Shown in pieces: positions 17,351 through 25,949 of a stretch of DNA of 64,000 nucleotides. This DNA is from JAUZRW01 sp964549915 (GTDB lineage Bacteria > Chloroflexota > Anaerolineae > Aggregatilineales > Phototrophicaceae), in the NCBI GenBank assembly GCA_964549915.1, contig CAZJWX010000013.1:21381-85380 (forward strand), read 5' to 3'. Each line of letters opens with the position of its first letter. Positions within the stretch are counted from its first letter, which is position 1. Position numbers and translations under genes: made by a program. The notes under the pieces are model-generated. The model did no database searches. It was not told where the DNA came from and saw nothing but the letters and a program-made list of their open reading frames with translations.

Positions 17351-18196
17351 TTAGTGTGTATCCACAGCCTGTACAGGCTCCAACAAACGAACCAGCGGAC
17401 GCAGTGGCGCAAACCGCTTGAGCTGTAGCAAACGCTCCTGGCTCTCTTCCGCCAAGACCAGAGCAATCCCGAAGACCACCAGCGTATTGGTCAGGAAGAA
17501 GAAGACGAATTCTTCAATCGGCAGCACGCCCCCAAGGTAGATGTTCAGGGACTGCGCCGGGTCGATCGTCCACGTTCCAGCGGAAATCGCCAGGGAATCC
17601 GCCCAACTGAGGTACAGCGTCGAGATACCAATCGCCAACGCGATCGGCAGCCAGTGCCGCCGCAGCGTATCCGCACCGTAGGCCAATTGGATCAGCACCG
17701 GAATCAGCGCCCAGGATAATTCCAGCGCGAGATAGGTCGCGGGTTTGAAGGTTTCCGTTGTCAGCGTGAGGATCAACAGAACCACCGTCCCCAGCCAGAA
17801 GAGCGCCATAACTGATGTCGCGATCACCCGGAATCGCGGCGAATCTGCCTTGATGGGATTGATCGGCAGATAGCGCAGCAAAAGCAAAAAGAACAACCCG
17901 GTCATCACCGGCTGTACCAGGAAAAACGTATACTCCTCAATCGGCACATACCAGAGCACAATTCCCGTCACCAGGCTTTCGTCATACCACCAGACGTTGG
18001 TCGCCACCAGGTAATTGTCCCAGGGTGTCGTATAGAGAAAAGCCACAACGCAAATGCCAATGATCACCACCCAGGCGCGACGCGCATTGAGCGGTGCTGG
18101 CAGCCAGCGACCGCGTGCATAGTCCAGAATTGTGAGGATACTGAGGACTACAATAGGAATTCCGACGAATTGCGCCAGGAAAGCGAAATAGGTCAC
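17351..18196 (-). CDS. crtYcd: Lycopene cyclase, fused CrtYc-CrtYd type
   Basis: Integral membrane cyclase that forms beta-ionone rings on lycopene. The protein has two homologous halves, each with the PxEE signature: VPIEEYTFFLVQPV in the first and LPIEEFVFFFLTNTLVV in the second. In actinobacteria these are separate CrtYc/CrtYd (or CrtYe/CrtYf) subunits; here they are fused, as in archaeal and some Chloroflexota and Bacteroidetes enzymes. About seven hydrophobic segments fit the 281 residues. It begins five bases after ldh. The downstream CruF implies that one end stays acyclic, so gamma-carotene is the likely main product; that is an inference. Confidence 0.88.
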   Translation of the reverse strand: MTYFAFLAQFVGIPIVVLSILTILDYARGRWLPAPLNARRAWVVIIGICVVAFLYTTPWDNYLVATNVWWYDESLVTGIVLWYVPIEEYTFFLVQPVMTGLFFLLLLRYLPINPIKADSPRFRVIATSVMALFWLGTVVLLILTLTTETFKPATYLALELSWALIPVLIQLAYGADTLRRHWLPIALAIGISTLYLSWADSLAISAGTWTIDPAQSLNIYLGGVLPIEEFVFFFLTNTLVVFGIALVLAEESQERLLQLKRFAPLRPLVRLLEPVQAVDTH

Positions 18197-18201
18197 AGTG
18201 T

Positions 18202-19158
18202 TCAGTCCTGTTCTTGCTGATCTAGGTCAACGATTACCTGGCGAATGAGCGAGGCGCTGCGATGCAGCTTCTCCTGCTCTTCTTCGCTGAGACGCAGCGG
18301 GTGATGTGCGCCGATGACGCCATCCCCACCCAACACATGCGGCATAGAAACGGTCACATCCTCCACCCCGGCGATGCGTTCCTCCGGTGTACAGATCGTC
18401 ATGATGGAACGCTGATCGTGGGTGAGGACATCGACCATATAGGCCAGTGCGCTGGCGACGCCGTAGTACGTCGCCCCTTTTCCTTCGATGATGCGGTACG
18501 CAGCATTGCGCACACCGTCATCAATCTGTGCACGGATTTCATCATTCATAGGAATACTGCGTTGGTCGCAGAATTCAAGCAACGGAACCCCGCCGACACG
18601 CGCCGTCGACCATGCCAGCACTTCGCTGTCCCCGTGTTCGCCGATGACATAAGAATGAACATGGCGCGAGTCGATACCCACATGCTGTGCCAATAGGACA
18701 CGGAAACGCGCTGTGTCCAGCATTGTTCCAGAGCCGATGACGCGGTTTGAGGAAACGCCAAATTCGCCAGCGTAACGAGCTGCAAGGTGAGTCATGATGT
18801 CAACAGGATTGGTGGCAATGATCAGGATCGCATCCGGCGCGACCTGCAAGACCGACGGAATGACCGATTGGAAGACCTTGGCGTTACGCCCCAGCAATTG
18901 CAGGCGTGTTTCCCCTTCGCGCTGCCCTACCCCAGCCGCAATGATGACGACCCGAGCATCACGCAGCGCCTCATAGTCACCGGCCACCACGCGCAGCGGC
19001 TCTGCGAAAGGTACTGCGTGGTAGATGTCATCCGCCTCTGCCTGGGCGCGTTCTCGATTCAAGTCGACCAGGACAACTTCGCGCCCGACGCCCTGCATCA
19101 CCAGGGCGAAAGCCGCCGTCGAGCCTACATATCCCGTACCTACGATTCCGATTTTCAT
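18202..19158 (-). CDS. ldh: L-lactate dehydrogenase
   Basis: NAD-dependent interconversion of lactate and pyruvate. IGIVGTGYVGSTAAFAL is the NAD-binding strand, and IIAAGVGQREGETRLQLL is the active-site loop. The Gln at the specificity position (malate dehydrogenases have Arg there) points to lactate. IATNPVDIMTH and VIGEHGDSEVLAWSTA supply the catalytic Asp/His region. It has 318 residues. The start ATG 19158 gives the canonical N-terminus; a further upstream ATG adds 13 unrelated residues. It sits inside a carotenoid operon, 51 bases after crtB and five bases before crtYcd, which is unusual. Confidence 0.92.
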   Translation of the reverse strand: MKIGIVGTGYVGSTAAFALVMQGVGREVVLVDLNRERAQAEADDIYHAVPFAEPLRVVAGDYEALRDARVVIIAAGVGQREGETRLQLLGRNAKVFQSVIPSVLQVAPDAILIIATNPVDIMTHLAARYAGEFGVSSNRVIGSGTMLDTARFRVLLAQHVGIDSRHVHSYVIGEHGDSEVLAWSTARVGGVPLLEFCDQRSIPMNDEIRAQIDDGVRNAAYRIIEGKGATYYGVASALAYMVDVLTHDQRSIMTICTPEERIAGVEDVTVSMPHVLGGDGVIGAHHPLRLSEEEQEKLHRSASLIRQVIVDLDQQEQD

Positions 19159-19209
19159 TGCGTCTTCCTCTCTGCTTGCGTGTGCGGTTGGTAGCAATTG
19201 GCGTGCAGG

Positions 19210-20166
19210 TCAGCGTGCGAAGCGACTGCGCAACCAGATACCTGGCAGACGACGCAATTTCCCCAATGTGGGTACATGCGCACGCCTGTTGAAAACGTCA
19301 TAGTCGTGCGCCTCGATATCATCCAGAATTGCTTTATAGAGTTCCGCTGCCGCGCCAATTGCGAAGCGCCCGTTGCGGTTTAGATAGCGAATACCCGGAA
19401 GCCCTTCGTCGTATAGCTTTCGATTACGTTCCACCTGAAAAGCCATGAAGGCACGCCACTGCGGAGTGACTTCACCCCGCGCGATGTCCTCTTCGCTGAG
19501 GCCATAGGCGCGCAGCTCTTCCTGCGGCAGGTACACTCGTCCATTGCGCCAATCTTCGGCGACATCGCGCAGAATGTTAGTCAATTGCAGGGCAACCCCC
19601 AGACGCACGGCATAGCGGAGCGCCTCTTCGCCAGTGAAGCCAATGACGTGCATCGCCATCAGCCCCACCGTTGAAGCTACCCCATAGGAATATTCCGCCA
19701 GTTCTGCGAAGGTTTCGTAGCGCGTCTGCACCACATCGCGGGCACAGCCGTCGATTAACTGCTGTGCGTAGCCATGCGGGATGCCAAACCGAGCCTGAGC
19801 ATCCGCCCAGGCCAGGCAAACCCGATCGTTCACAGGAGGACATTTCGCCATTACCTGCGTTTCCCACGCGCCCAGCGCCGCTTCACGATCTTCGGCACTG
19901 CGAGCGGGGTCGTCCACCAGGTCATCGGTCACGCGGCAGAAAGCATACAACGCACGAGCAGCGCGCCGTTTCTGCATCGGTAACAGGCTGGACGCCATGA
20001 AGAACGTACGGCTGTGCGCACGTGTGACATTCTCGCACTCGGCATAGGCCGCCTCAAGCGCGGGTTCGTCCGCCAGAACCATTTCGGCGCGCCGCTGGCT
20101 GTCAAAGGCTTCTTGCGCAGCCAGCAGCAGTTGAACTTCCCAGGGTTGCGTTTGCAACAGACTCAT
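19210..20166 (-). CDS. crtB: Phytoene synthase
   Basis: Condenses two geranylgeranyl diphosphates head to head to phytoene. Two Asp-rich metal sites are clear: FCRVTDDLVDD near residue 75 and NILRDVAEDWRNGRVYLP near residue 200. HSRTFFMASSLLP matches the conserved N-terminal region. It has 318 residues, the normal size. Its ATG overlaps the crtI TGA as TGATG, so the first two carotenoid steps are translationally coupled. Confidence 0.95.
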   Translation of the reverse strand: MSLLQTQPWEVQLLLAAQEAFDSQRRAEMVLADEPALEAAYAECENVTRAHSRTFFMASSLLPMQKRRAARALYAFCRVTDDLVDDPARSAEDREAALGAWETQVMAKCPPVNDRVCLAWADAQARFGIPHGYAQQLIDGCARDVVQTRYETFAELAEYSYGVASTVGLMAMHVIGFTGEEALRYAVRLGVALQLTNILRDVAEDWRNGRVYLPQEELRAYGLSEEDIARGEVTPQWRAFMAFQVERNRKLYDEGLPGIRYLNRNGRFAIGAAAELYKAILDDIEAHDYDVFNRRAHVPTLGKLRRLPGIWLRSRFAR

Positions 20167-21692
20167 CAGGCAGTCTCTAACACTTTGGGTTGAGTACGAT
20201 TCACATTGCTTGTGGTCTTGGCCGGGCCAATCAGCTTCTCAGCGATGATCGAACTGGAGAGCACACCCGGCAGTCCTGCCCCGGGGTGCGTGCCCGCGCC
20301 CACGAAGTACAGGTTCTCGAAGTCTTCCGAGCGATTATGCGGACGGAACCAGGCCGATTGCGTGAGCTTGGGCTGAACCGAGAAGGCCGAACCCATCCGG
20401 CTATTCAGCGTGTGACGGAAGTGCAAGGGGTCGATGTAATGCTCTGCTACGAGATTCTCTTGCAAGCCGGGCAGGTAGTTGTCTTCCAGGAACTGCATGA
20501 CGGCATCGCGGTAGGGCTTGGCCTTCTTCGTCCAATCGACGCCAGAGCCGAGGTGCGGCACGGGGGACAACACATAGAAATTCTCACCGCCTTCGGGCGC
20601 AATGGAAGGATCAGTCAATGACGGCATGTGCAGGTAGAGCGAGAAGTCGTCGGCAACGACTTTGTCTTCGAAGATGTCGTGCAGCAGTTCCCTATAGCGC
20701 TGGCTGAGAATGATGTTGTGATGCGACAGGCCATGTTCGCGGTACTGCTTCTTCGTGCCGAAGTATATCACGAAGAGCGACATACTGTACTGCATCAGGT
20801 TCATCTTCGTGCGCATGTAGAAGCTCTGATGCTTCTTATCGATCATATTCTCGTAGACGAAGCCCACATCCGCATTGGCGACCACATTATCGGCACGGTG
20901 AATGCTGCCGTCCTTGAGGCGCACCCCTGTCACGCGCTTCTTCTCGACCAGAATTTCATCGACCTCTGCTTCGTAGTGGATGCGACCGCCGATGTCTTCG
21001 AAAAGCTGCACCAACCCATTGACGATCGCGCCTGTCCCGCCGATTGCATAGTGAATACCCCACTCGCGTTCAAGGTAATGGATCATCGCATAAATTGAGG
21101 GCGAATCGAAGGGATTGCCGCCGATCAACAGCGGATGGAAGGAGAAGCAGCGGCGCAGGAAGTCGTTTTCGACAAACTGCGACACATAGCCGTAGACGCT
21201 CTTGTAGGATTGCAGTCGGATCAAATCCGGGGCAACGCGAACCATATCCATGAAATTGAGGAACGGTTCATCCGCAAGTTCTACGAAGCCCTTCTCGAAA
21301 ATCTCTTTCGTGGTAGCCATGAAGCGGCGGTAGCCTTCTTTATCTGCCGGATTCCACTGTTCAATCTGCGACATGATGAAGTCTTCGTCGCCATTGTAGT
21401 CAAAAGCGCGATGGTTGTGGTCGAAGATACGATAGAAGGGATCGCATTCCACGAATTCCACGTAGTCTTCGCGCTTCTTGCCCGCCAATTCCCAGAGTTC
21501 ATCGAACATCCAGGGAGCCGTCAGCACAGTGGGGCCACCATCGAACTTGAAGCCGTTGATCTCATACACATATGCGCGACCACCGGGCTTGTCGCGCTTC
21601 TCAAAAATTTCTACATCATGACCTTTTGCGGCGAGCCGAATTGCAGCGCCTAATCCACCAAAGCCACTGCCTATCACGATTACTTTGGACAT
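20166..21692 (-). CDS. crtI: Phytoene desaturase
   Basis: FAD-dependent desaturation of phytoene towards lycopene. KVIVIGSGFGGLGAAIRLAA is the N-terminal dinucleotide-binding fold, EIFEKRDKPGGRAYVYE follows, and YFVGAGTHPGAGLPGVLSSS is the typical bacterial CrtI C-terminal signature. At 508 residues and coupled to crtB, this is the best candidate for the primary phytoene desaturase among the three CrtI-like genes here. It is the first gene of the minus-strand operon. About 135 bases lie between its ATG and the SDR gene upstream; no convincing promoter could be picked there. Confidence 0.94.
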   Translation of the reverse strand: MSKVIVIGSGFGGLGAAIRLAAKGHDVEIFEKRDKPGGRAYVYEINGFKFDGGPTVLTAPWMFDELWELAGKKREDYVEFVECDPFYRIFDHNHRAFDYNGDEDFIMSQIEQWNPADKEGYRRFMATTKEIFEKGFVELADEPFLNFMDMVRVAPDLIRLQSYKSVYGYVSQFVENDFLRRCFSFHPLLIGGNPFDSPSIYAMIHYLEREWGIHYAIGGTGAIVNGLVQLFEDIGGRIHYEAEVDEILVEKKRVTGVRLKDGSIHRADNVVANADVGFVYENMIDKKHQSFYMRTKMNLMQYSMSLFVIYFGTKKQYREHGLSHHNIILSQRYRELLHDIFEDKVVADDFSLYLHMPSLTDPSIAPEGGENFYVLSPVPHLGSGVDWTKKAKPYRDAVMQFLEDNYLPGLQENLVAEHYIDPLHFRHTLNSRMGSAFSVQPKLTQSAWFRPHNRSEDFENLYFVGAGTHPGAGLPGVLSSSIIAEKLIGPAKTTSNVNRTQPKVLETA

Positions 21693-21828
21693 GTCATCGT
21701 TCCTTTGTGTACATGGGTTGGTTTACGTCAGGTCGCCATAGATTGCGAGTGTTGCGTACCTGAAAACCCGATCCGTCTGATAAGTAGAGAAGTGCACGCG
21801 CACCCACGCGGCACATTCATCGCAAAAG

Positions 21829-22461
21829 TTACAGGTCGAGCGAGCCACTGCCACCCGACGTGAACTGCTCCAGAATAGCGGCAGCAACCTCCTGAGGAGC
21901 CTTGGCATCAGCGGGCTTGCGCAGCGCTACCTGCTCCCAGAAAGCGGTATCCACCGCGCCGGGACGAACCAGTGTGACGTTCAACTTGCGGTTCTCCTTG
22001 GCCAGAAGATTCGCCAATTGCTCCAGCCCCGCTTTCGCAACCGCATAAGCACCCATCTTGGGCAATTGCAGGTGGTCGAGGTACGCGCCAATGAAGACCA
22101 GATGCCCACCCTGCTTGAGCAGGTTCAGGCTGCTTTGTGCCACGAGAAACGCACCACCCAAATTGGATTGCAACGTTGCTTGCCAGCCGTCATGTTCCAT
22201 ACGATCCAATTTCTCGTAGGCGAGATCACCCACAGCATAGACCACGAGATCAACCTCCGGCATCTCTTGCGCTACGAAAAACGCCACCTGTTCCACACTC
22301 TGCGGGTCGGCTGCATCGAATTCGTAGCTGGCGTCCGCGAGTTCTGGTATGTGCTCAATGGTGCGAGCAGCCGCAGCTACCTGCCAGCCATCCTCTTTCA
22401 AGACTTCGACGAGTGCGCTGCCAATTCCGCCAGACGCGCCCCAGATCAATGCGTTGGGCAT
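21829..22461 (-). CDS. Short-chain dehydrogenase/reductase
   Basis: NAD(P)-dependent oxidoreductase of the SDR superfamily, substrate unknown. IWGASGGIGSALVEVLKEDG is the TGxxxGxG-type cofactor motif with Trp-Gly-Ala in place of the usual Thr-Gly-Ala. VVYAVGDL corresponds to the NNAG strand, and YAVAKAG contains the catalytic Tyr-x-x-x-Lys. LVRPGAVDTAFW is the usual loop after it. From ATG 22461 the protein has 210 residues, rather short for the family. A longer frame upstream adds unrelated residues. It lies between the two carotenoid operons on the minus strand, behind an 8-base-arm palindrome. Confidence 0.82.
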   Translation of the reverse strand: MPNALIWGASGGIGSALVEVLKEDGWQVAAAARTIEHIPELADASYEFDAADPQSVEQVAFFVAQEMPEVDLVVYAVGDLAYEKLDRMEHDGWQATLQSNLGGAFLVAQSSLNLLKQGGHLVFIGAYLDHLQLPKMGAYAVAKAGLEQLANLLAKENRKLNVTLVRPGAVDTAFWEQVALRKPADAKAPQEVAAAILEQFTSGGSGSLDL

Positions 22462-22516
22462 TTCATTCCTACCAATACAACTCGGCAAATACAGTGTTTT
22501 CTGGCGTGGTCTTCTG

Positions 22517-22544
22517 CTATTGTGCCAGATTGTGTCCACAATAG
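22517..22544. promoter_or_regulatory. Palindrome in the SDR/hydrolase divergent gap
   Basis: CTATTGTG (22517-22524) and CACAATAG (22537-22544) are perfect arms around 12 bases, with a second inner TGTGtcCACA. It lies in the 265-base gap between the SDR gene and the carotenoid tailoring operon, about 55 bases before the SDR start, and could act on either side. The rest of the gap holds only a weak TTGACG (22598-22603) with no good -10. Confidence 0.42.
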
Positions 22545-22726
22545 TTTGCAGTGCTAAGCAAATCCTGAAGTTCCCTTAAGCAATGTGTGAATAGAGATTG
22601 ACGCGACCCGAATAAACAGACAGATATTTGTGAAACTATGGCAGCAGTGATCTCCCATTTAGCGCCATCTCATCTGTTTTTGCTACCGTCCACAGCATTA
22701 TTGCAAGCAGATTGAGGTATCGAACT

Positions 22727-23563
22727 GTGCAAATTGGTGCGAGCTTCGCCACGAGCGAACATGCCGGATTTCATTGGCAAGGTGGCGATGACGCTGCGTT
22801 ACTGATTCATGGATACCCCGGCACCCCTGCCGAGATGCGCCCTGTGGCTCATATCCTGCATGAAATTGGCTGGACGGTGAACACGCCGCTGCTGCCCGGT
22901 TTCGGCGCGGAGCTAGAAACTCTGGCAGAGAAGACGAATGAAGATTGGCTGCGAGCGGTGGAACGCGAGTTTCTCGCCCTGCGAGCGGACAGCAAGCGGG
23001 TCACAATCGTGGGCTATTCAATGGGGGGAGCGCTGGCGATGCAGCTTGCAGCCCGGTACCAGCCTGAAGGGTTGATTCTCTTCGCGCCGCTGTACCAGAT
23101 CGACAACCTGTTGTGGAAAGCGCTGCCCATACTGCGCATCCTCTTCCCCAAGGTGCGCATCTCACGCTTTGTCGATCTCGATTTCAGTGACCCCAATGTA
23201 CGCGAGGGCATTGAGAAGTTCATGCCCGGGGTCGACCTGGACGATCCTGAAGTGCAGGATGGGATTCGCAACTACGAGATTCCAGTGGCGATGTTCAATC
23301 AGATCCGGCGCACGGGCCAGCTTGGATATCGCGCTGCCAGCGAAATCACAGTGCCCACGCTCGTGATCCAGGGCACACACGACGACCTGATCTTGCCGAC
23401 CATAACCCAGCGTGTTGTTGCACGACTGGGAACGCAAGCACAGTACATTGAAGTCGGCGGAACACATGATTTGCTGGATACAGATACAGCAGCATGGTCT
23501 ACAATACGGCAGGGAGTCACCCGTTTTGTACACATGCTTCCATCAGGAGATCGTACAGCATGA
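22727..23563 (+). CDS. Alpha/beta hydrolase (carboxylesterase Est30-like)
   Basis: Serine hydrolase with the monoacylglycerol-lipase/carboxylesterase layout. ALLIHGYPGTPAEM holds the oxyanion loop, VGYSMGGALAMQ has the nucleophile Ser, LVIQGTHDDLILP gives the Asp, and GGTHDLL near the C-terminus gives the His. The GTG at 22727 follows GAGG by nine bases and is preferred over the TTG at 22712, giving 278 residues. The stop overlaps the next start (ATGA). It opens a seven-gene coupled carotenoid-tailoring operon, so an ester substrate related to carotenoid or lipid metabolism is plausible but not shown. Confidence 0.85.
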   Translation: MQIGASFATSEHAGFHWQGGDDAALLIHGYPGTPAEMRPVAHILHEIGWTVNTPLLPGFGAELETLAEKTNEDWLRAVEREFLALRADSKRVTIVGYSMGGALAMQLAARYQPEGLILFAPLYQIDNLLWKALPILRILFPKVRISRFVDLDFSDPNVREGIEKFMPGVDLDDPEVQDGIRNYEIPVAMFNQIRRTGQLGYRAASEITVPTLVIQGTHDDLILPTITQRVVARLGTQAQYIEVGGTHDLLDTDTAAWSTIRQGVTRFVHMLPSGDRTA

Positions 23564-24546
23564 GCAATTTCATCGAGCGCACTATGAACCCTGCCTGGTA
23601 TCACGGGCACAATAAAAGGCCGCCGTTCTTTGAGGGCTGGTATTACAAGTTGGTCAACAAGGCCGAAGATCAACGCTGGGCTTTCATCCCTGGAGTCTTC
23701 ATGAACACTGACCCGGGGAAGAGCCATGCTTTTGTGCAGGTGCTGGATGGGAATCAAGGCAAGGCGTATTACCACCGCATCACCCCCTTCCACGCCGAAA
23801 AAGATGCTTTCGATGTCACCATCGGTTACAGCCGCTTCACCCAGGATCAAATCACGCTCGATATTGATGACAACATCGGCAAAGTCACAGGCGAACTCAA
23901 ATTCAGCGGACTCAATCCCTGGCCTGTAAAGCCGTTCAGTCCCGGTTACATGGGCTGGTACGGCTGGCTACCTTTCCTGGAAACCTATCACGGCGTGCTC
24001 AGTTTCGATCACGAAATCACCGGAACCCTCAATATCTACGGAACCGAGGTCGATTTCACGGGCGGGCGCGGATACATCGAGAAAGATTGGGGGCAGGCAT
24101 TCCCAGAATGCTATATCTGGCAGCAAACCAACCACTTCGACACACCCGAAACGAGCCTAACCGCTTCCATCGCCCTGGTTCCCAATGTGGGGCGAACCTT
24201 CGCCGGGTTCGGCGTTGGCCTCTGGTTGCAGGGCAAGCTCTATTCGGTGATGACGTACAACGGGGGCAAAGTTGACCACCTCTCTGTTGACGATACGACC
24301 GTGCGCAAAGTGGTTTACAACAGCGATTACGAAATTCACCTGACATCCCAGCGTGCAGAAGGCGGTCTCCTGATGGGGCCGGAGCGCACAGACATGAGCA
24401 AGCGGGTGGATGAAACGATGAAAGCGACGGTTGATGTGGAACTGTACAGCCGGGTCGGTATGAATCGTTCGTTGATCTACAAGGGTCAGGGGCGCAATGC
24501 GGGCCTGGAAGTTGTAGGCAATATTACACCACTGTTGAAAGCATGA
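23560..24546 (+). CDS. Tocopherol cyclase-like protein
   Basis: The N-terminal motif PPFFEGWYYKLVN followed by WAFIPGVF is characteristic of the tocopherol-cyclase family, whose plant members close the chromanol ring of vitamin E. GYIEKDWGQAFPECYIWQQ is the central conserved block. All-beta, lipocalin-related folds are expected; 328 residues. No tocopherol pathway genes are visible here, so another substrate is likely. Known lipocalin-fold relatives include CrtC-type carotenoid hydratases, and the gene lies directly before cruF, overlapping it as ATGA. A carotenoid cyclase, hydratase or carrier role is an inference. Confidence 0.78.
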   Translation: MSNFIERTMNPAWYHGHNKRPPFFEGWYYKLVNKAEDQRWAFIPGVFMNTDPGKSHAFVQVLDGNQGKAYYHRITPFHAEKDAFDVTIGYSRFTQDQITLDIDDNIGKVTGELKFSGLNPWPVKPFSPGYMGWYGWLPFLETYHGVLSFDHEITGTLNIYGTEVDFTGGRGYIEKDWGQAFPECYIWQQTNHFDTPETSLTASIALVPNVGRTFAGFGVGLWLQGKLYSVMTYNGGKVDHLSVDDTTVRKVVYNSDYEIHLTSQRAEGGLLMGPERTDMSKRVDETMKATVDVELYSRVGMNRSLIYKGQGRNAGLEVVGNITPLLKA

Positions 24547-25340
24547 CGACACTACTGAGCAATTTTCGCAACATCACGAGATTTGACGATCCTACGCTGC
24601 GTCTCAGCTATGCCCTGCTGATCGTCTGGCTGCTGACGATGATCGCACTGCCAATCGGTCGCTGGGTGATGGGTGACACGATCATCCCATACGGCATCAC
24701 CCTGGCGGCGATTTTGCAGGCAGCGGCAGTCTTCAGCATGATCCTGCCGCAGTGGGGCTGGCGGCGTTCATTGCAAACCCTGGGTATCATCGCCGTGCTC
24801 ACCTGGGGCGCGGAATTCGTCGGGCATCGGACGGGGCTGCCCTTCGGTGCCTATCACTACACCGACCTGCTGCAACCACAGGTGGGTGGCGTCCCTCTGC
24901 TGATTCCGCTGGCGTGGTTCATGCTGCTCCCTTCTTCGTGGGTGATGGCACAGTTCATCGTCGGCAAGGGAGGCGGGATGGGTCAGCGTGCGCTCTTCGT
25001 AGCTGTAAGTGCTGCCGCGCTCACAGCCTGGGATCTCTTCCTCGACCCGCAGATGGTCGGTTGGGGTTTCTGGGTCTGGGAGAATCCGTCCGGCTACTTC
25101 GGTATCCCCTGGTCGAATTATGTTGGGTGGCTCCTCGTGTCCGGACTGGCGACCGCAGCAGTCAATCCCCCGCCGCTGAAGCCCATACCGCTGGCGCTTG
25201 TCTATGGAATCGTCTGGTTCCTGCAAACGATAGGGCAGGCCGTCTTCTGGGGACAGGTTGGCCCGGCGGTTGTCGGCGGTTTGGCAATGGGCGGCATCAT
25301 GTTGCTGGCCTACTGGCGCAGTAGAAGGCGCGTGGGATGA
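24543..25340 (+). CDS. cruF: Carotenoid 1',2'-hydratase CruF
   Basis: Membrane enzyme that adds water to the acyclic psi-end of gamma-carotene-type carotenoids, as shown for Deinococcus and Synechococcus CruF. The family hallmarks are visible: TGLPFGAYHYTDLLQPQVGG near residue 98 with VPLLIPLAWFMLLPS next, and AWDLFLDPQMVGWGFWVWE near residue 160. Seven or so transmembrane segments fit the 265 residues. It overlaps both neighbours by four bases. In cyanobacteria cruF sits beside cruG, a glycosyltransferase; the same class of gene is two positions downstream here. Confidence 0.87.
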   Translation: MTTLLSNFRNITRFDDPTLRLSYALLIVWLLTMIALPIGRWVMGDTIIPYGITLAAILQAAAVFSMILPQWGWRRSLQTLGIIAVLTWGAEFVGHRTGLPFGAYHYTDLLQPQVGGVPLLIPLAWFMLLPSSWVMAQFIVGKGGGMGQRALFVAVSAAALTAWDLFLDPQMVGWGFWVWENPSGYFGIPWSNYVGWLLVSGLATAAVNPPPLKPIPLALVYGIVWFLQTIGQAVFWGQVGPAVVGGLAMGGIMLLAYWRSRRRVG

Positions 25341-25948
25341 TCTGGCAGAGCCTGCTATGGGCGCTCATCACCTACTTGATCGCCTCCATACCCTACTCTG
25401 TCATCATCGGCAGGTTGGTCGCCGGGGTCGATATTCGGGACTACGGCGACGGCAACCCCGGCGCAACCAACGTTAAGCGAGCGACCGGGAGTATGATCTG
25501 GTTCCTGGTCGCGCTGTTGTTCGATGGCTTCAAGGGGCTTTTCCCCGTCGGGATACCGTACCATCAACTGGGCTGGACAGGCTTCGAAATCGTCCCGGTG
25601 GCGCTGGCAGCTATCCTGGGTCATGCCTTCCCGGTGTTTCTGGGATTTCGCGGCGGCAAGTCCGTCGCCATCACCGGTGGCGTCTGGATCGGCCTCATCA
25701 TCCTGGAAGCCGCACTGGTCATTCCGCTGATGCTGACGTACTGGTTCTACGCAGTGGAAGAGAGCGAGTGGTCAGTGTTGTTGATGATGCTGAGCCTGCT
25801 CCTTTACCTGCTGCTGACTCGCGGCGCGAATTATCCGCTGCTGGCGATCTGGCTGGGCAATTTCTCGATCGTGGTCTATCGGCACCGCGCTGGATTGGGC
25901 GCTCCTCCCACACTGAGACCTCCTTTCTGGAAGCGGAGGGAAGCCTGA
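25337..25948 (+). CDS. plsY: PlsY-like acyltransferase
   Basis: PlsY moves an acyl group from acyl phosphate to glycerol 3-phosphate in the first step of phospholipid synthesis. The three family motifs are present: SIPYSVIIGRLVAGVDIRDY, GDGNPGATNVKRATGS, and GHAFPVFLGFRGGKSVA. Hydrophobic segments fit five or so helices in 203 residues. It is embedded between cruF and a glycosyltransferase, with overlapping or abutting starts. It could be the ordinary PlsY that happens to sit here, or a paralogue recruited to acylate a carotenoid glycoside. Whether another plsY exists in the genome cannot be seen. Confidence 0.83.
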   Translation: MIWQSLLWALITYLIASIPYSVIIGRLVAGVDIRDYGDGNPGATNVKRATGSMIWFLVALLFDGFKGLFPVGIPYHQLGWTGFEIVPVALAAILGHAFPVFLGFRGGKSVAITGGVWIGLIILEAALVIPLMLTYWFYAVEESEWSVLLMMLSLLLYLLLTRGANYPLLAIWLGNFSIVVYRHRAGLGAPPTLRPPFWKRREA

Positions 25949-25949
25949 G

